From Gammaproteobacteria bacterium (lineage in GTDB: Bacteria > Pseudomonadota > Gammaproteobacteria > Burkholderiales > Rhodocyclaceae): 64,000 nucleotides of DNA. The translations under genes were made by a program, and so were the position numbers. The DNA is taken from positions 310,001-374,000 of the forward strand of contig JAHJPX010000006.1 of the NCBI GenBank assembly GCA_018819515.1. The letters are read 5' to 3'. The notes under the pieces were generated by a model. The model was not told where the DNA came from. It searched no databases and saw nothing but the letters and a program-made list of their open reading frames with translations. Positions 9,134 through 17,229 of the stretch are shown here, one piece after another; the stretch's first letter is position 1, and each line of letters starts with the position of its first letter.

Positions 9134-10294
9134 TTAGATCACGAGGCTCCGGTAAAGAGTCGCCAACTGGCGGGCGCGTTCCGGGGCCGACCATTCCATG
9201 GCAAACTCGCGACCTTCCACGGCAAGGCGGCTCAGCGCCGTACGGTTGGAAATGAGATCGGCCAGACCCTTGCCGAAGTCCTCGGCGGTTTCCGGTGCAA
9301 CCACAGCGCCGCGGCGTGGTTCGAGGATGCTGGTGGTGCCCAGATGGGCGATGGCGAAGACCGGCAATCCGGCGGCCATCGCCTCGAGCAGGACGAGGCC
9401 CTGGGTCTCTGTTCGCGAGGCGAAGGCGAAGACGTTCGCTGCTGCGTAGCAGTCCGGCAGTTCGTGTTTACGGTCGAGATAGCCGACGAAGCGCACATGG
9501 TGGTCGAGATGCAGGTTGGCGACTCGCCGATGGAGCGATTCCAGTGCCGGCCCCTCGCCGGCAATCACCAGCAGCAGGTCCGGTCGATGCCATATTGCAT
9601 GGACCATGGCTTGCAGCAGAAAGTCAATGTTCTTTTCGTGGGCGACGCGGCCGACGTAGAGGGCGATCGGCCGTTCGGCCGGGATCGCATGGCGGGCGCG
9701 AAAACGGGCGCCGTCGCCACCTGAAAACTGGTCGATCGGAATCCCCGTGGGCAGCACATGCAACGGGGCGGAGACGCCGTACTCGATCAACGTTTCCTTC
9801 ATGGCCGGCGAGGGGACCACAATGGCAGCCAACGCGTTGCACTGGTGCCGGGCAAGTCGGCGTGCTGCGGCCTTCAGCCAGGCCTTGGGCAGCAATGGCA
9901 GATAGTGCTGGATATACTCCTCGAAGTGCGTGTGATAGGTGGCGATGACCGGCAGGGAAGAATCGCGGGCCAGGCGTACGCCCGCGTAATGGGCCGCGAA
10001 CGGAGTCTGGATGTGAATCAGGTCGATACCTTCCTCCACCGCGTGTCGCGCAATGCCGTAGAGGTGTTTCCGGCGCATCAACCGGTCTTCCGGGTCGAAA
10101 GGCAAACGCCGTGATGGAACCCGCCAAACCTGATTGTCCGGCCATGATTCGGGATAATCGGGCGCAACCAGCTTTATCGTGACGCCTTCGTCGACAATAT
10201 CGTTGCGAAAAGTCTCGATGGACGTCGAAACGCCGTTGATACGCGGGAAATAGACGTCCGTCAGCATCAGGATTCGCAGCGGGGGAGCATTCAT
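9134..10294 (-). CDS. GT4-family glycosyltransferase, first gene of the lipid operon
   Basis: A 386-residue GT-B glycosyltransferase. MLTDVYFPRINGVSTSI opens the acceptor domain; the donor domain has YVGRVAHEKNIDFL, VIAGEGPALE and SRTETQGLVLLEAMAAG with the EX7E pair. It is paralogous in plan to the GT4 gene at 7476-8669 and is probably a lipid glycosyltransferase. ATG at 10294 is preferred to a GTG at 10303. It is divergent from pstS, and the 141-base gap between them contains a Pho box, so phosphate control of both directions is possible. Confidence 0.82.
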   Translation of the reverse strand: MNAPPLRILMLTDVYFPRINGVSTSIETFRNDIVDEGVTIKLVAPDYPESWPDNQVWRVPSRRLPFDPEDRLMRRKHLYGIARHAVEEGIDLIHIQTPFAAHYAGVRLARDSSLPVIATYHTHFEEYIQHYLPLLPKAWLKAAARRLARHQCNALAAIVVPSPAMKETLIEYGVSAPLHVLPTGIPIDQFSGGDGARFRARHAIPAERPIALYVGRVAHEKNIDFLLQAMVHAIWHRPDLLLVIAGEGPALESLHRRVANLHLDHHVRFVGYLDRKHELPDCYAAANVFAFASRTETQGLVLLEAMAAGLPVFAIAHLGTTSILEPRRGAVVAPETAEDFGKGLADLISNRTALSRLAVEGREFAMEWSAPERARQLATLYRSLVI

Positions 10295-10369
10295 CGGCGG
10301 CACAATGGCATGCGCGGGTTACAGTCTCGTGACGCCCCGCCCATGGTTGGCCTCGACGCCGTTCTCCCG

Positions 10370-10387
10370 GTGTCACGAAGCTGTCAC
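10370..10387 (+). promoter_or_regulatory. Pho box upstream of pstS
   Basis: Two 7-mers, GTGTCAC and CTGTCAC, are separated by GAAG, giving the 11-bp repeat spacing of a PhoB binding site (consensus CTGTCAT-N4-CTGTCAY). A TTAACT hexamer ten bases downstream (10397-10402) could be the -10 element, the Pho box replacing the -35 element. It lies about 50 bases before pstS. Confidence 0.8.
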
Positions 10388-10435
10388 ATTGTCTTGTTAA
10401 CTTGGCCACCTTCCCTCAGCCTAAGGAGACTAGTG

Positions 10436-11455
10436 ATGCAGAAATTTTTCAGTTGGGTAGCAGCCCCTCTGGTTGCGGCGGCCTTGACCGTCGCTGCCCC
10501 CGCCGCCATGGCGACCGACATTACGGGTGCCGGCGCGACTTTCCCGTACGCCGTCTATACGGCTTGGGCGGAGGCCTACAACGCCGCTACCGGCGCTCGG
10601 GTCAACTATCAGGGCATCGGTTCGTCGGGCGGCATCAAGCAGATCAAGGCCAAGACCGTCGATTTCGGCGGCACCGACGCGCCGCTGACCGAAGCCGAAC
10701 TCGATGAATCTGGTTTGGTGCAGATTCCGACGGTCATGGGCGGTGTCACCATCGTTGCCAATGTGCCTGGTTTCAAGTCTGGCGAACTCAAGCTCGACGG
10801 CCAAACTGCCGCCGACATCTTCCGCGGTGCCATCACCAAGTGGAACGATGGCGCCATCGCCAAGCTGAACCCTGGCGTCAAGTTGCCTGACACGGCCATC
10901 ACCATCTCCCATCGTTCGGACGGTTCCGGCACGACGCACGTCTTCACCCACTATCTAGCCAAGCAGTCTGAAGCCTTCAAGGCGGAAGTCGGCGCCGGCA
11001 AGGTCGGCAAGTGGCCGGCCAACGCTGTCGGCGGCAAGGGCAACCCGGGTGTGGCCGCCAACGTCATGAAGATCGTCGGTGCCATCGGCTACGTGGACAT
11101 CGCCGACGCCATGAAGAACGGCATGAATTTCGTCGCGCTGAAGAACAAGGCAGGCAATTATGTCCTGCCGAGCCAACAGTCGATTGCCGACGCCGCCGGC
11201 GGCGCGGACTTCAAGGTCAAGGGCATGGCCCCGGACCTGCTCGACCAGACCCACAAGAATGCCTGGCCGATCACGACCGCCACCTTTGTACTCGCCTATC
11301 CAAAGGGTGATGACGCAGCCAGGCAGAAAGGCGTGGTCGATTTCTTCACCTGGTCGCTGAACAATGGCCAGAAAAAGGCTGAGGATCTTGGTTTCGTCGC
11401 CCTGCCGGCCAATGTCGTGAAGATGGTCGAAGCGGAAATGAAAAAGATCAAGTAA
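10436..11455 (+). CDS. pstS: Phosphate ABC transporter, periplasmic phosphate-binding protein
   Basis: A 339-residue periplasmic protein that captures inorganic phosphate for the PstCAB importer. A Sec signal peptide covers about residues 1-24, ending AAPAAMA. The mature start TDITGAGATFPYAVY and the HRSDGSGTTHVFTHYL loop are hallmark PstS phosphate-contact regions. The start is fixed by AAGGAG about 8 bases upstream of ATG 10436; the frame is open upstream but that part covers the Pho box. First gene of pstSCAB. Two strong hairpins follow it, which probably make pstS mRNA more abundant than that of the downstream genes. Confidence 0.96.
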   Translation: MQKFFSWVAAPLVAAALTVAAPAAMATDITGAGATFPYAVYTAWAEAYNAATGARVNYQGIGSSGGIKQIKAKTVDFGGTDAPLTEAELDESGLVQIPTVMGGVTIVANVPGFKSGELKLDGQTAADIFRGAITKWNDGAIAKLNPGVKLPDTAITISHRSDGSGTTHVFTHYLAKQSEAFKAEVGAGKVGKWPANAVGGKGNPGVAANVMKIVGAIGYVDIADAMKNGMNFVALKNKAGNYVLPSQQSIADAAGGADFKVKGMAPDLLDQTHKNAWPITTATFVLAYPKGDDAARQKGVVDFFTWSLNNGQKKAEDLGFVALPANVVKMVEAEMKKIK

Positions 11456-11465
11456 CAGCGGCGCC

Positions 11466-11556
11466 GGCGAATGTCCTCGACCGGTTCGATGTCCGGGACA
11501 TTCGCCCTTCTTCGGGAGTCGTTTCGCTTTAGCGGCGAAACGACTCCCGAAGAAGG
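11466..11556 (+). terminator. Tandem hairpins between pstS and pstC (attenuator or mRNA stabiliser)
   Basis: The first stem pairs 11466-11476 with 11496-11506 (11 bp). The second pairs 11506-11527 with 11535-11556 (22 bp, perfect, 7-base loop). No T-run follows, so full termination is unlikely. Partial termination or protection of the pstS mRNA 3' end fits the usual excess of binding protein over permease. Confidence 0.65.
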
Positions 11557-11618
11557 CGTTATTGCCGAATGGCAGCCATCGCTTGGTTTCGACTTCCCGG
11601 CCGAGCGGATATGATGTC

Positions 11619-12653
11619 GTGAATGAGGTGGATGCGTTGGTAACCGAAGCGAGCAGCGTCGAAAGTGGCTATCAGATGAGCGTTCCTGCAGGTGGTGGCC
11701 AGGTGGACGTGCACGCCGCCAAGATCAAGGTGTTCAAACGACAGGACTGGGTCTTTCACAAGATCACGCTCCTGTTTGCGTTGATTGTTCTGGCCGGCCT
11801 GTTCGGCATACTCATTTCGCTGGCCATCGAGGCGATGCCGGCCTTGAGAGCCTTCGGATTTTCGTTCTTCAGCGCCAATGTCTGGAGTGTCCCTGACGAT
11901 GAGTTCGGTGCGCGCATTGCCATCTACGGCACGGTGGTCACGTCGATCATCGCGCTGCTGATTGCGGTTCCCGTCAGCTTCGGGATTGCCTTGTTCCTTA
12001 CCGAAACGTGCCCGGTGTGGTTGCGCAGGCCGCTCGGCACGGCCATCGAACTGTTGGCGGGAGTACCGTCGATCATTTACGGCATTTGGGGCCTGTTCAT
12101 ATTTGCTCCCTTGTTTGCCGAGTACATCCAACCCCCTCTGCAAAGCACATTCGGCGACTTGCCCATCGTGGGAGGGTTGTTCTCCGGCCCACCGATCGGC
12201 GTCGGCATACTCGCCGCAGGGATCGTTCTATCGTTGATGGTCATTCCATTCATCGCTTCGGTCATGCGCGATGTGTTCGAGACGGTGCCGCCAGTGTTGA
12301 AGGAGTCGGCCTATGGCGTTGGGTGCACCACCTGGGAGGTTGTCTGGAACATTGTTCTTCCCTATACCCGGGTCGGCGTCATCGGCGGGATCATGCTCGG
12401 CCTCGGCCGCGCACTTGGAGAGACAATGGCCGTGACCTTCGTTATCGGTAATGCGAACCGCATCACGGGGAGCCTTTTTTCGCCAGGCAACTCCATTGCC
12501 TCCGTGTTGGCCAACGAATTCGGCGAGGCGGATCCAGGCCTGCATTTCTCCTCACTGTTCGCGCTCGGGCTGGTGCTGTTCGTCATCACCTTCGTCGTTC
12601 TCGCGCTGTCGCGCTGGTTGATCCATCGGGGCACTGCAAAGCAGGGTAGGTAG
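11619..12653 (+). CDS. pstC: Phosphate ABC transporter permease
   Basis: Inner-membrane permease subunit of the PstSCAB importer, about 344 residues with six predicted helices. The first helix is around ITLLFALIVLAGLFGILI. The EAA loop that contacts PstB is seen as ESAYGVGCTTWEVVWNIVLP. The start is uncertain: GTG 11619 is chosen to clear the intergenic hairpin, while TTG 11562 and ATG 11676 are alternatives with no better ribosome-binding site. pstA follows after 17 bases. Confidence 0.9.
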   Translation: MNEVDALVTEASSVESGYQMSVPAGGGQVDVHAAKIKVFKRQDWVFHKITLLFALIVLAGLFGILISLAIEAMPALRAFGFSFFSANVWSVPDDEFGARIAIYGTVVTSIIALLIAVPVSFGIALFLTETCPVWLRRPLGTAIELLAGVPSIIYGIWGLFIFAPLFAEYIQPPLQSTFGDLPIVGGLFSGPPIGVGILAAGIVLSLMVIPFIASVMRDVFETVPPVLKESAYGVGCTTWEVVWNIVLPYTRVGVIGGIMLGLGRALGETMAVTFVIGNANRITGSLFSPGNSIASVLANEFGEADPGLHFSSLFALGLVLFVITFVVLALSRWLIHRGTAKQGR

Positions 12654-12670
12654 AAGGTTCAGGAACCCAT

Positions 12671-13513
12671 ATGGATATTTACTCCCGCCGCATTTTGATC
12701 AACCGCCTGGGCATTGGACTGTCCATGATCGCCATGGCGTTCGGTCTCGCTGCGCTAATGTGGATTCTATGGACGCTGTTTTCGAAAGGTTTCGCCGCCT
12801 TGAGCTGGGACTTTTTCACTCAGGACACACCCGCGCCTGGCTCGGAAGGCGGCGGCCTGCGCAACGCGATTGTCGGCAGTTCACTGATCATCGGGGTTAC
12901 AACCTTGGTGTCCACGCCAATCGGCATCCTGGCCGGCATTTATCTGGCGGAGTTTGGTTCGACCTCGAAATTTGCCGCGGCGACACGATTCGTGACCGAC
13001 ATCATGTTGTCGGCTCCGTCGATCGTGATCGGCCTGTTCGTGTATGCGCTGATGGTTGCGACTCTGGGCGGATTCTCCGGTTGGGCGGGCTCAGTGGCCT
13101 TGTCGCTGATCGCTATCCCCGTGGTGGTCAGAACAACGGAGAACATGTTGCGCCTGGTACCGTCCAGTCTGCGCGAGGCGGCATTCGCGATCGGTGCGCC
13201 GCGCTGGCGGGTATCGATCAGCATCACTTTGCGCGCGGTCAAGGCCGGTGTAGTGACCGGCGTTCTGCTCGCTATTGCGCGGGTGACCGGCGAGACCGCG
13301 CCGCTGTTGTTTACTGCACTCAACAACCAATTCTTCAGCGCCGACATGTCCCAGCCCATGGGGAACCTGCCAGTAGTCATCTTCCAGTTTGCGATGAGTC
13401 CCTACGACAACTGGATTTCGCTTGCCTGGGGCGGCGCATTGCTGATTGCCCTGCTGGTGCTATCTATCAACATCGGAGCGCGATTCATGTTCCGATCGAA
13501 AGACAAAGTCTGA
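12671..13513 (+). CDS. pstA: Phosphate ABC transporter permease
   Basis: A 280-residue second permease subunit of the phosphate importer. Six hydrophobic segments are visible, with the conserved EAA-type loop REAAFAIGAPRWRVSISITL before the fifth. It forms the membrane channel with PstC and is driven by PstB. The ATG at 12671 begins MDIYSRRILINRLG, a typical short cytoplasmic start. It ends 15 bases before the pstB start. Confidence 0.94.
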   Translation: MDIYSRRILINRLGIGLSMIAMAFGLAALMWILWTLFSKGFAALSWDFFTQDTPAPGSEGGGLRNAIVGSSLIIGVTTLVSTPIGILAGIYLAEFGSTSKFAAATRFVTDIMLSAPSIVIGLFVYALMVATLGGFSGWAGSVALSLIAIPVVVRTTENMLRLVPSSLREAAFAIGAPRWRVSISITLRAVKAGVVTGVLLAIARVTGETAPLLFTALNNQFFSADMSQPMGNLPVVIFQFAMSPYDNWISLAWGGALLIALLVLSINIGARFMFRSKDKV

Positions 13514-13528
13514 TTGCCGGAGCTTCCC

Positions 13529-14311
13529 ATGTCTCATGAAGATGTCCATCCCGCCGAAGACATTGCGTTGAAAATACGCAATCTGGATTTCTATTACGGC
13601 AATTTCAAGGGTCTCAACAACGTTAACCTCGATATCGCGCGTCATCGGGTAACGGCGTTCATCGGGCCATCGGGTTGTGGGAAATCGACCTTGTTGCGAA
13701 CCTTCAACCGAATGTACGACCTCTACCCGGGGCAACGCGCCGAGGGCGAGATCCTCTTCAACGGAAAGAACTTGCTCGATCGGAAGCAGGATGTGAATCT
13801 GGTCCGGGCGAAGATCGGCATGGTTTTCCAGAAGCCCACGCCGTTCCCGATGACCATATACGAGAATATTGCGTTCGGCGTCCGGCTGTACGAAAACCTG
13901 TCCGGTTCCGAGATGAACGATCGTGTCGAATGGGCATTGCGCAAGGCGGCGCTGTGGGACGAGGTCAAGTCCAAGTTACAGCAAAGCGGGCTATCGTTGT
14001 CGGGAGGCCAACAACAGCGCCTTTGCATCGCCCGCGCGGTAGCGGTTAAACCAGAAATCGTCCTTCTCGATGAGCCGACTTCCGCGCTGGATCCGATTTC
14101 GACAGCGAAGGTCGAGGAGTTGATCGACGAGCTCAAGTCGGAATACACGATCGCTATCGTGACCCATAACATGCAGCAGGCGGCGCGTATTTCCGATTTC
14201 ACGGCGTTCATGTATTTGGGCGACCTGGTGGAGTTCGGCGTAACCGATCAGGTGTTCATCAAACCTGAAAAGAAGCAAACCGAGGACTACATAACGGGAC
14301 GATTCGGCTGA
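13529..14311 (+). CDS. pstB: Phosphate ABC transporter ATP-binding protein
   Basis: A 260-residue ATPase that powers phosphate import. Walker A is GPSGCGKST, the signature is LSGGQQQRLCIARA, Walker B is IVLLDEPTSALDP, and the switch histidine is in IVTHNMQQ. ATG 13529 has GGAG 6 bases upstream and is preferred to TTG 13514. It ends the pst cluster: phoU, phoB and phoR, which often follow, are not here. The next gene, tpiA, has its own promoter. Confidence 0.96.
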   Translation: MSHEDVHPAEDIALKIRNLDFYYGNFKGLNNVNLDIARHRVTAFIGPSGCGKSTLLRTFNRMYDLYPGQRAEGEILFNGKNLLDRKQDVNLVRAKIGMVFQKPTPFPMTIYENIAFGVRLYENLSGSEMNDRVEWALRKAALWDEVKSKLQQSGLSLSGGQQQRLCIARAVAVKPEIVLLDEPTSALDPISTAKVEELIDELKSEYTIAIVTHNMQQAARISDFTAFMYLGDLVEFGVTDQVFIKPEKKQTEDYITGRFG

Positions 14312-14324
14312 TTAGTTGCTTTGA

Positions 14325-14353
14325 TTGCCGGTAGTGGGGACAGCCGCTATAAT
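14325..14353 (+). promoter_or_regulatory. Sigma-70 promoter of tpiA-secG (and possibly onward)
   Basis: A TTGCCG -35 element (14325-14330) and a perfect TATAAT -10 element (14348-14353) are separated by 17 bp. The start of transcription would lie about 25 bases before the tpiA ATG. Confidence 0.75.
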
Positions 14354-14385
14354 CCGCCCCCTATTGAGAACCGCGAGTCAAGAAT

Positions 14386-15135
14386 ATGTCCCGCCCCAAG
14401 TTCGTCGCCGGCAACTGGAAAATGTATGGCAGTCTGCCGACCAACGCCTCCCTCCTTTCCGCCGTCAAGTCGGGCTCTTCTAGCCTCAAGGCGCAGATAG
14501 CCGTTTGCGTGCCGTATCCCTATCTGGCCCAGGCTCAGGCTGAGTTGGCCGGCAGCAATATCGCCTGGGGGGCGCAGGACATGTCGGAGTACGACAAAGG
14601 CGCCTATACGGGGGAAGTCAGCGGTTCGATGCTCACCGATTTCGGTTGCCGTTATGTGATCGTTGGCCATTCCGAACGTCGCTCCTACTATGGGGACACC
14701 GATGCCGTCGTAGCTTCGAAATTTGCGGCGGCGTTGAAGGTCGGCTTGACGCCAATCCTCTGTGTCGGCGAGACGTTGGCCGAGCGGGAATCCGATATCA
14801 CCGACAAGGTTGTGATCCGTCAACTTGATGTAGTCATTGCCACGTCGGGCGTTGAGTCGTTGACCAAAGCGGTCGTGGCCTACGAGCCGGTTTGGGCGAT
14901 TGGAACCGGGAAGACTGCTTCGCCGGCTCAGGCGCAGGAAGTGCATGCGTTGATTCGCTCCCATGTCGCGACGGCGAACGCCGGGGTGGCGGCAGGATTG
15001 CAGATTCTTTATGGCGGAAGCGTCAAGCCCGGAAACGCCAAGGAATTGTTCGGTCAGCCGGATATCGATGGCGGTCTTATCGGGGGAGCTTCGTTGGTCG
15101 CCGACGACTTTATTGGCATTTGCGCGGCCGCTTGA
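14386..15135 (+). CDS. tpiA: Triosephosphate isomerase
   Basis: A 249-residue TIM-barrel enzyme that interconverts dihydroxyacetone phosphate and glyceraldehyde-3-phosphate in glycolysis and gluconeogenesis. The catalytic lysine is in GNWKM near residue 13, the electrophilic histidine in GHSERR, the catalytic glutamate in AYEPVWAIGTGK, and the phosphate-gripping loop in LYGGSV. Length is normal. secG follows after 19 bases, the common betaproteobacterial arrangement. Confidence 0.97.
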   Translation: MSRPKFVAGNWKMYGSLPTNASLLSAVKSGSSSLKAQIAVCVPYPYLAQAQAELAGSNIAWGAQDMSEYDKGAYTGEVSGSMLTDFGCRYVIVGHSERRSYYGDTDAVVASKFAAALKVGLTPILCVGETLAERESDITDKVVIRQLDVVIATSGVESLTKAVVAYEPVWAIGTGKTASPAQAQEVHALIRSHVATANAGVAAGLQILYGGSVKPGNAKELFGQPDIDGGLIGGASLVADDFIGICAAA

Positions 15136-15154
15136 ACGGTCAAGGATAGATCAA

Positions 15155-15508
15155 ATGGAAATGCTGTTCCCACTGTTACTTGGGGTTCATATTCTCGTCG
15201 GACTGAGCGTCATTGGCCTGGTGTTGATCCAGCACGGCAAGGGCGCGGACATGGGAGCGGCATTTGGTGGTGGTGCTTCCGGCAGCCTCTTTGGCGCGTC
15301 GGGGTCGACGAATTTTCTTTCCCGGACGACGGCGATTTTTGCGGCCGTGTTCTTCATGACCAGTTTGGGGCTGACTTACATTGCGAGCTCCAAGCCGAAG
15401 GCTCCAGACAGCGTCATGGATACCGTGAAGACCTTGCCGGACACACCTGTGACGCCGGCCGAGACCGCGCCGAATCCGGATTCGAAAGCGAAAGATATTC
15501 CAAAGTAG
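15155..15508 (+). CDS. secG: Preprotein translocase subunit SecG
   Basis: A 117-residue component of the SecYEG translocon. Two membrane helices flank the conserved cytoplasmic loop (QHGKGADMGAAFGGGAS, then SLFG). A Pro- and Asp-rich tail of about 30 residues follows. The start is the ATG at 15155, with AAGGA upstream. It lies between tpiA and tRNA-Leu as in many Betaproteobacteria. Confidence 0.93.
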   Translation: MEMLFPLLLGVHILVGLSVIGLVLIQHGKGADMGAAFGGGASGSLFGASGSTNFLSRTTAIFAAVFFMTSLGLTYIASSKPKAPDSVMDTVKTLPDTPVTPAETAPNPDSKAKDIPK

Positions 15509-15594
15509 TTGATGTTATTGCCGTTCTCGTAATTGGGCATGGTGCTCATGCTCTCGTTGTGGCGCAGGAAAGCGGGAATGGCGGGTAGATCGTA

Positions 15595-15679
15595 GCCGAC
15601 GTGGTGAAATTGGTAGACACGCTATCTTGAGGGGGTAGTGGCGAAAGCCGTGCGAGTTCGAGTCTCGCCGTCGGCACCA
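15595..15679 (+). tRNA. tRNA-Leu (GAG anticodon)
   Basis: An 85-nt class II tRNA with a full cloverleaf and encoded CCA end. The acceptor stem pairs GCCGACG with CGTCGGC. The anticodon loop TTGAGGG carries GAG, closed by a 5-bp stem (one G-T pair). A long variable arm and the T-arm (GTTCGAGTC) are visible. It lies between secG and nuoA. Confidence 0.95.
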
Positions 15680-15696
15680 GAGCATGATATTAATTA

Positions 15697-15723
15697 GGGT
15701 ACCAGTGATATAAAAGGGTACCC
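15697..15723. repeat. Paired GGGTACC palindromes upstream of nuoA
   Basis: GGGTACC occurs at 15697-15703 and GGGTACCC at 15716-15723, separated by an AT-rich spacer (GATATAAAA). The pair is both a direct and an inverted repeat and lies about 20-45 bases before the nuoA start. It could be an operator or a small hairpin; the function is unknown. Confidence 0.45.
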
Positions 15724-15743
15724 ACGGAGGAGACAGGACGAAA

Positions 15744-16118
15744 GTGTTGGAAAACTACTTTCCAGTGTTGGTGTTCGCGCTCGTTGGCTTGGCCTTTGGC
15801 TTTGCCCCGATTCTGCTTGGTTGGCTAATCGCGCCGAACCGTCCAGACAGCGAGAAACTCTCGGCGTTCGAATGCGGATTCGAGCCTTTCGAAGATGCGC
15901 GCATGAAGTTCGACGTGCGCTATTACCTGATCGCCATCCTCTTCATCATCTTCGATCTGGAAATCGCGTTCCTGTTTCCGTGGGCAACGATTTTCAAGGA
16001 AATCGTCGCCACTCCGGAAATACGGACTTTCGGTTTCGTCGAAATGCTCGTCTTCATTGCCATTCTGGTGGTGGGCTACGTTTACGCCTGGGTCAAGGGC
16101 GCGCTGGATTGGGAGTGA
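15744..16118 (+). CDS. nuoA: NADH-quinone oxidoreductase subunit A
   Basis: A 124-residue membrane subunit of complex I with three predicted helices. The conserved ECGFEPF loop and the FDLEIAFLFPW segment are visible. A GTG start at 15744 is supported by GGAGGAGA about 11 bases upstream; TTG 15747 is the alternative. First gene of a complete nuoA-N operon, which couples NADH oxidation to quinone reduction and proton pumping. Confidence 0.95.
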   Translation: MLENYFPVLVFALVGLAFGFAPILLGWLIAPNRPDSEKLSAFECGFEPFEDARMKFDVRYYLIAILFIIFDLEIAFLFPWATIFKEIVATPEIRTFGFVEMLVFIAILVVGYVYAWVKGALDWE

Positions 16119-16125
16119 CGCGAAA

Positions 16126-16602
16126 GTGAGCATTGAAGGCCTCTTGCCGGAAAGCGTATTTACCACCTCCTTGGACAAGCTGTTCAATTGGACGCGCACT
16201 GGCTCGATGTGGCCGATGACGTTCGGCTTGGCCTGTTGTGCGGTGGAGATGATTCACGCGGGTGTTTCGCGTTACGATCTTGATCGCTTCGGCATCGTCT
16301 TTCGGCCGAGCCCGAGACAATCCGACGTGATGATCGTCGCGGGCACGCTGACCAACAAGATGGCGCCTGCGTTACGCAAGGTCTACGACCAGATGGCGGA
16401 ACCGCGCTGGGTGATTTCCATGGGTTCTTGCGCCAATGGCGGTGGCTACTATCACTATTCATACTCGGTGGTGCGTGGGTGCGATCGCATCGTGCCCGTC
16501 GATGTCTATGTTCCAGGTTGCCCGCCCACGGCTGAAGCGCTGCTCTACGGCATTATTCAGTTGCAGAACAAAATCAAGCGCACCTACACGATTGCCCGCT
16601 GA
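16126..16602 (+). CDS. nuoB: NADH-quinone oxidoreductase subunit B
   Basis: A 158-residue peripheral-arm subunit that holds the terminal [4Fe-4S] cluster N2 next to the quinone site. Cluster ligands are seen in GLACCAVEM, MGSCANGG and VPGCPPT. The start is a GTG at 16126, 7 bases after the nuoA stop; the frame is open upstream into nuoA but without family similarity. Confidence 0.95.
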   Translation: MSIEGLLPESVFTTSLDKLFNWTRTGSMWPMTFGLACCAVEMIHAGVSRYDLDRFGIVFRPSPRQSDVMIVAGTLTNKMAPALRKVYDQMAEPRWVISMGSCANGGGYYHYSYSVVRGCDRIVPVDVYVPGCPPTAEALLYGIIQLQNKIKRTYTIAR

Positions 16603-16620
16603 TCCGGATTCCACAAGAAC

Positions 16621-17229
16621 ATGAGCGCCAAGCTGGAACGTCTTCGTCAGAAACTTCAGGAAGTCTTCGGTGACCGCATCGGCGAACCGATGATCAGCCA
16701 TGGCGAGGTTACGGTGATGGCGCGGGCCGCGAACTACCGTGATGTTGCCCTGGAACTGCGTGATCACCCGGATTTGAAGTTCGAACAGTTGATCGACCTG
16801 TCGGGTATCGACTACTCCGCCGTGGCCGGGCGGGGAGCAGGGGAGCCACGTTTTGCCGCGGTCAGTCACCTGCTGTCAGTTACTCATAACTGGCGCTTGC
16901 GTTTGCGTGTTTTTGCGACTGACGATGCCTCGCCGATCCTGCCGACGCTGACGGGCGTTTGGCGCGGCGCCAACTGGTATGAGCGTGAAGCGTACGACCT
17001 CTACGGAATCGTCTTTGATGGCCATCCCGATCCACGTCGCATTCTCACCGACTACGGGTTCGTTGGACACCCCTTCCGCAAGGATTTTCCGATCTCCGGG
17101 TATGTCGAGATGCGCTACGATCCGGAGCAGCAACGGGTGGTCTATCAGCCGGTCACCATCGAACCTCGCGAGGTGACGCCCCGCATCGTCCGCGAAGAGG
17201 GCTACGGAAAGGCGGACGGGCGTGGCTGA
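16621..17229 (+). CDS. nuoC: NADH-quinone oxidoreductase subunit C
   Basis: A 202-residue 30-kDa-type peripheral subunit. The family signature region ERE-x-YDLYGIVFDGHPDPRR is present, as is DYGFVGHPFRKDFP. It is not fused to NuoD, unlike in E. coli. Its end overlaps the nuoD start by 8 bases, which suggests coupled translation. Confidence 0.95.
   Translation: MSAKLERLRQKLQEVFGDRIGEPMISHGEVTVMARAANYRDVALELRDHPDLKFEQLIDLSGIDYSAVAGRGAGEPRFAAVSHLLSVTHNWRLRLRVFATDDASPILPTLTGVWRGANWYEREAYDLYGIVFDGHPDPRRILTDYGFVGHPFRKDFPISGYVEMRYDPEQQRVVYQPVTIEPREVTPRIVREEGYGKADGRG

Noticed and set aside
12077..12265. Short minus-strand frames inside pstC and neighbouring genes
   Set aside because: They lie fully inside certain genes on the other strand and have no start signals.
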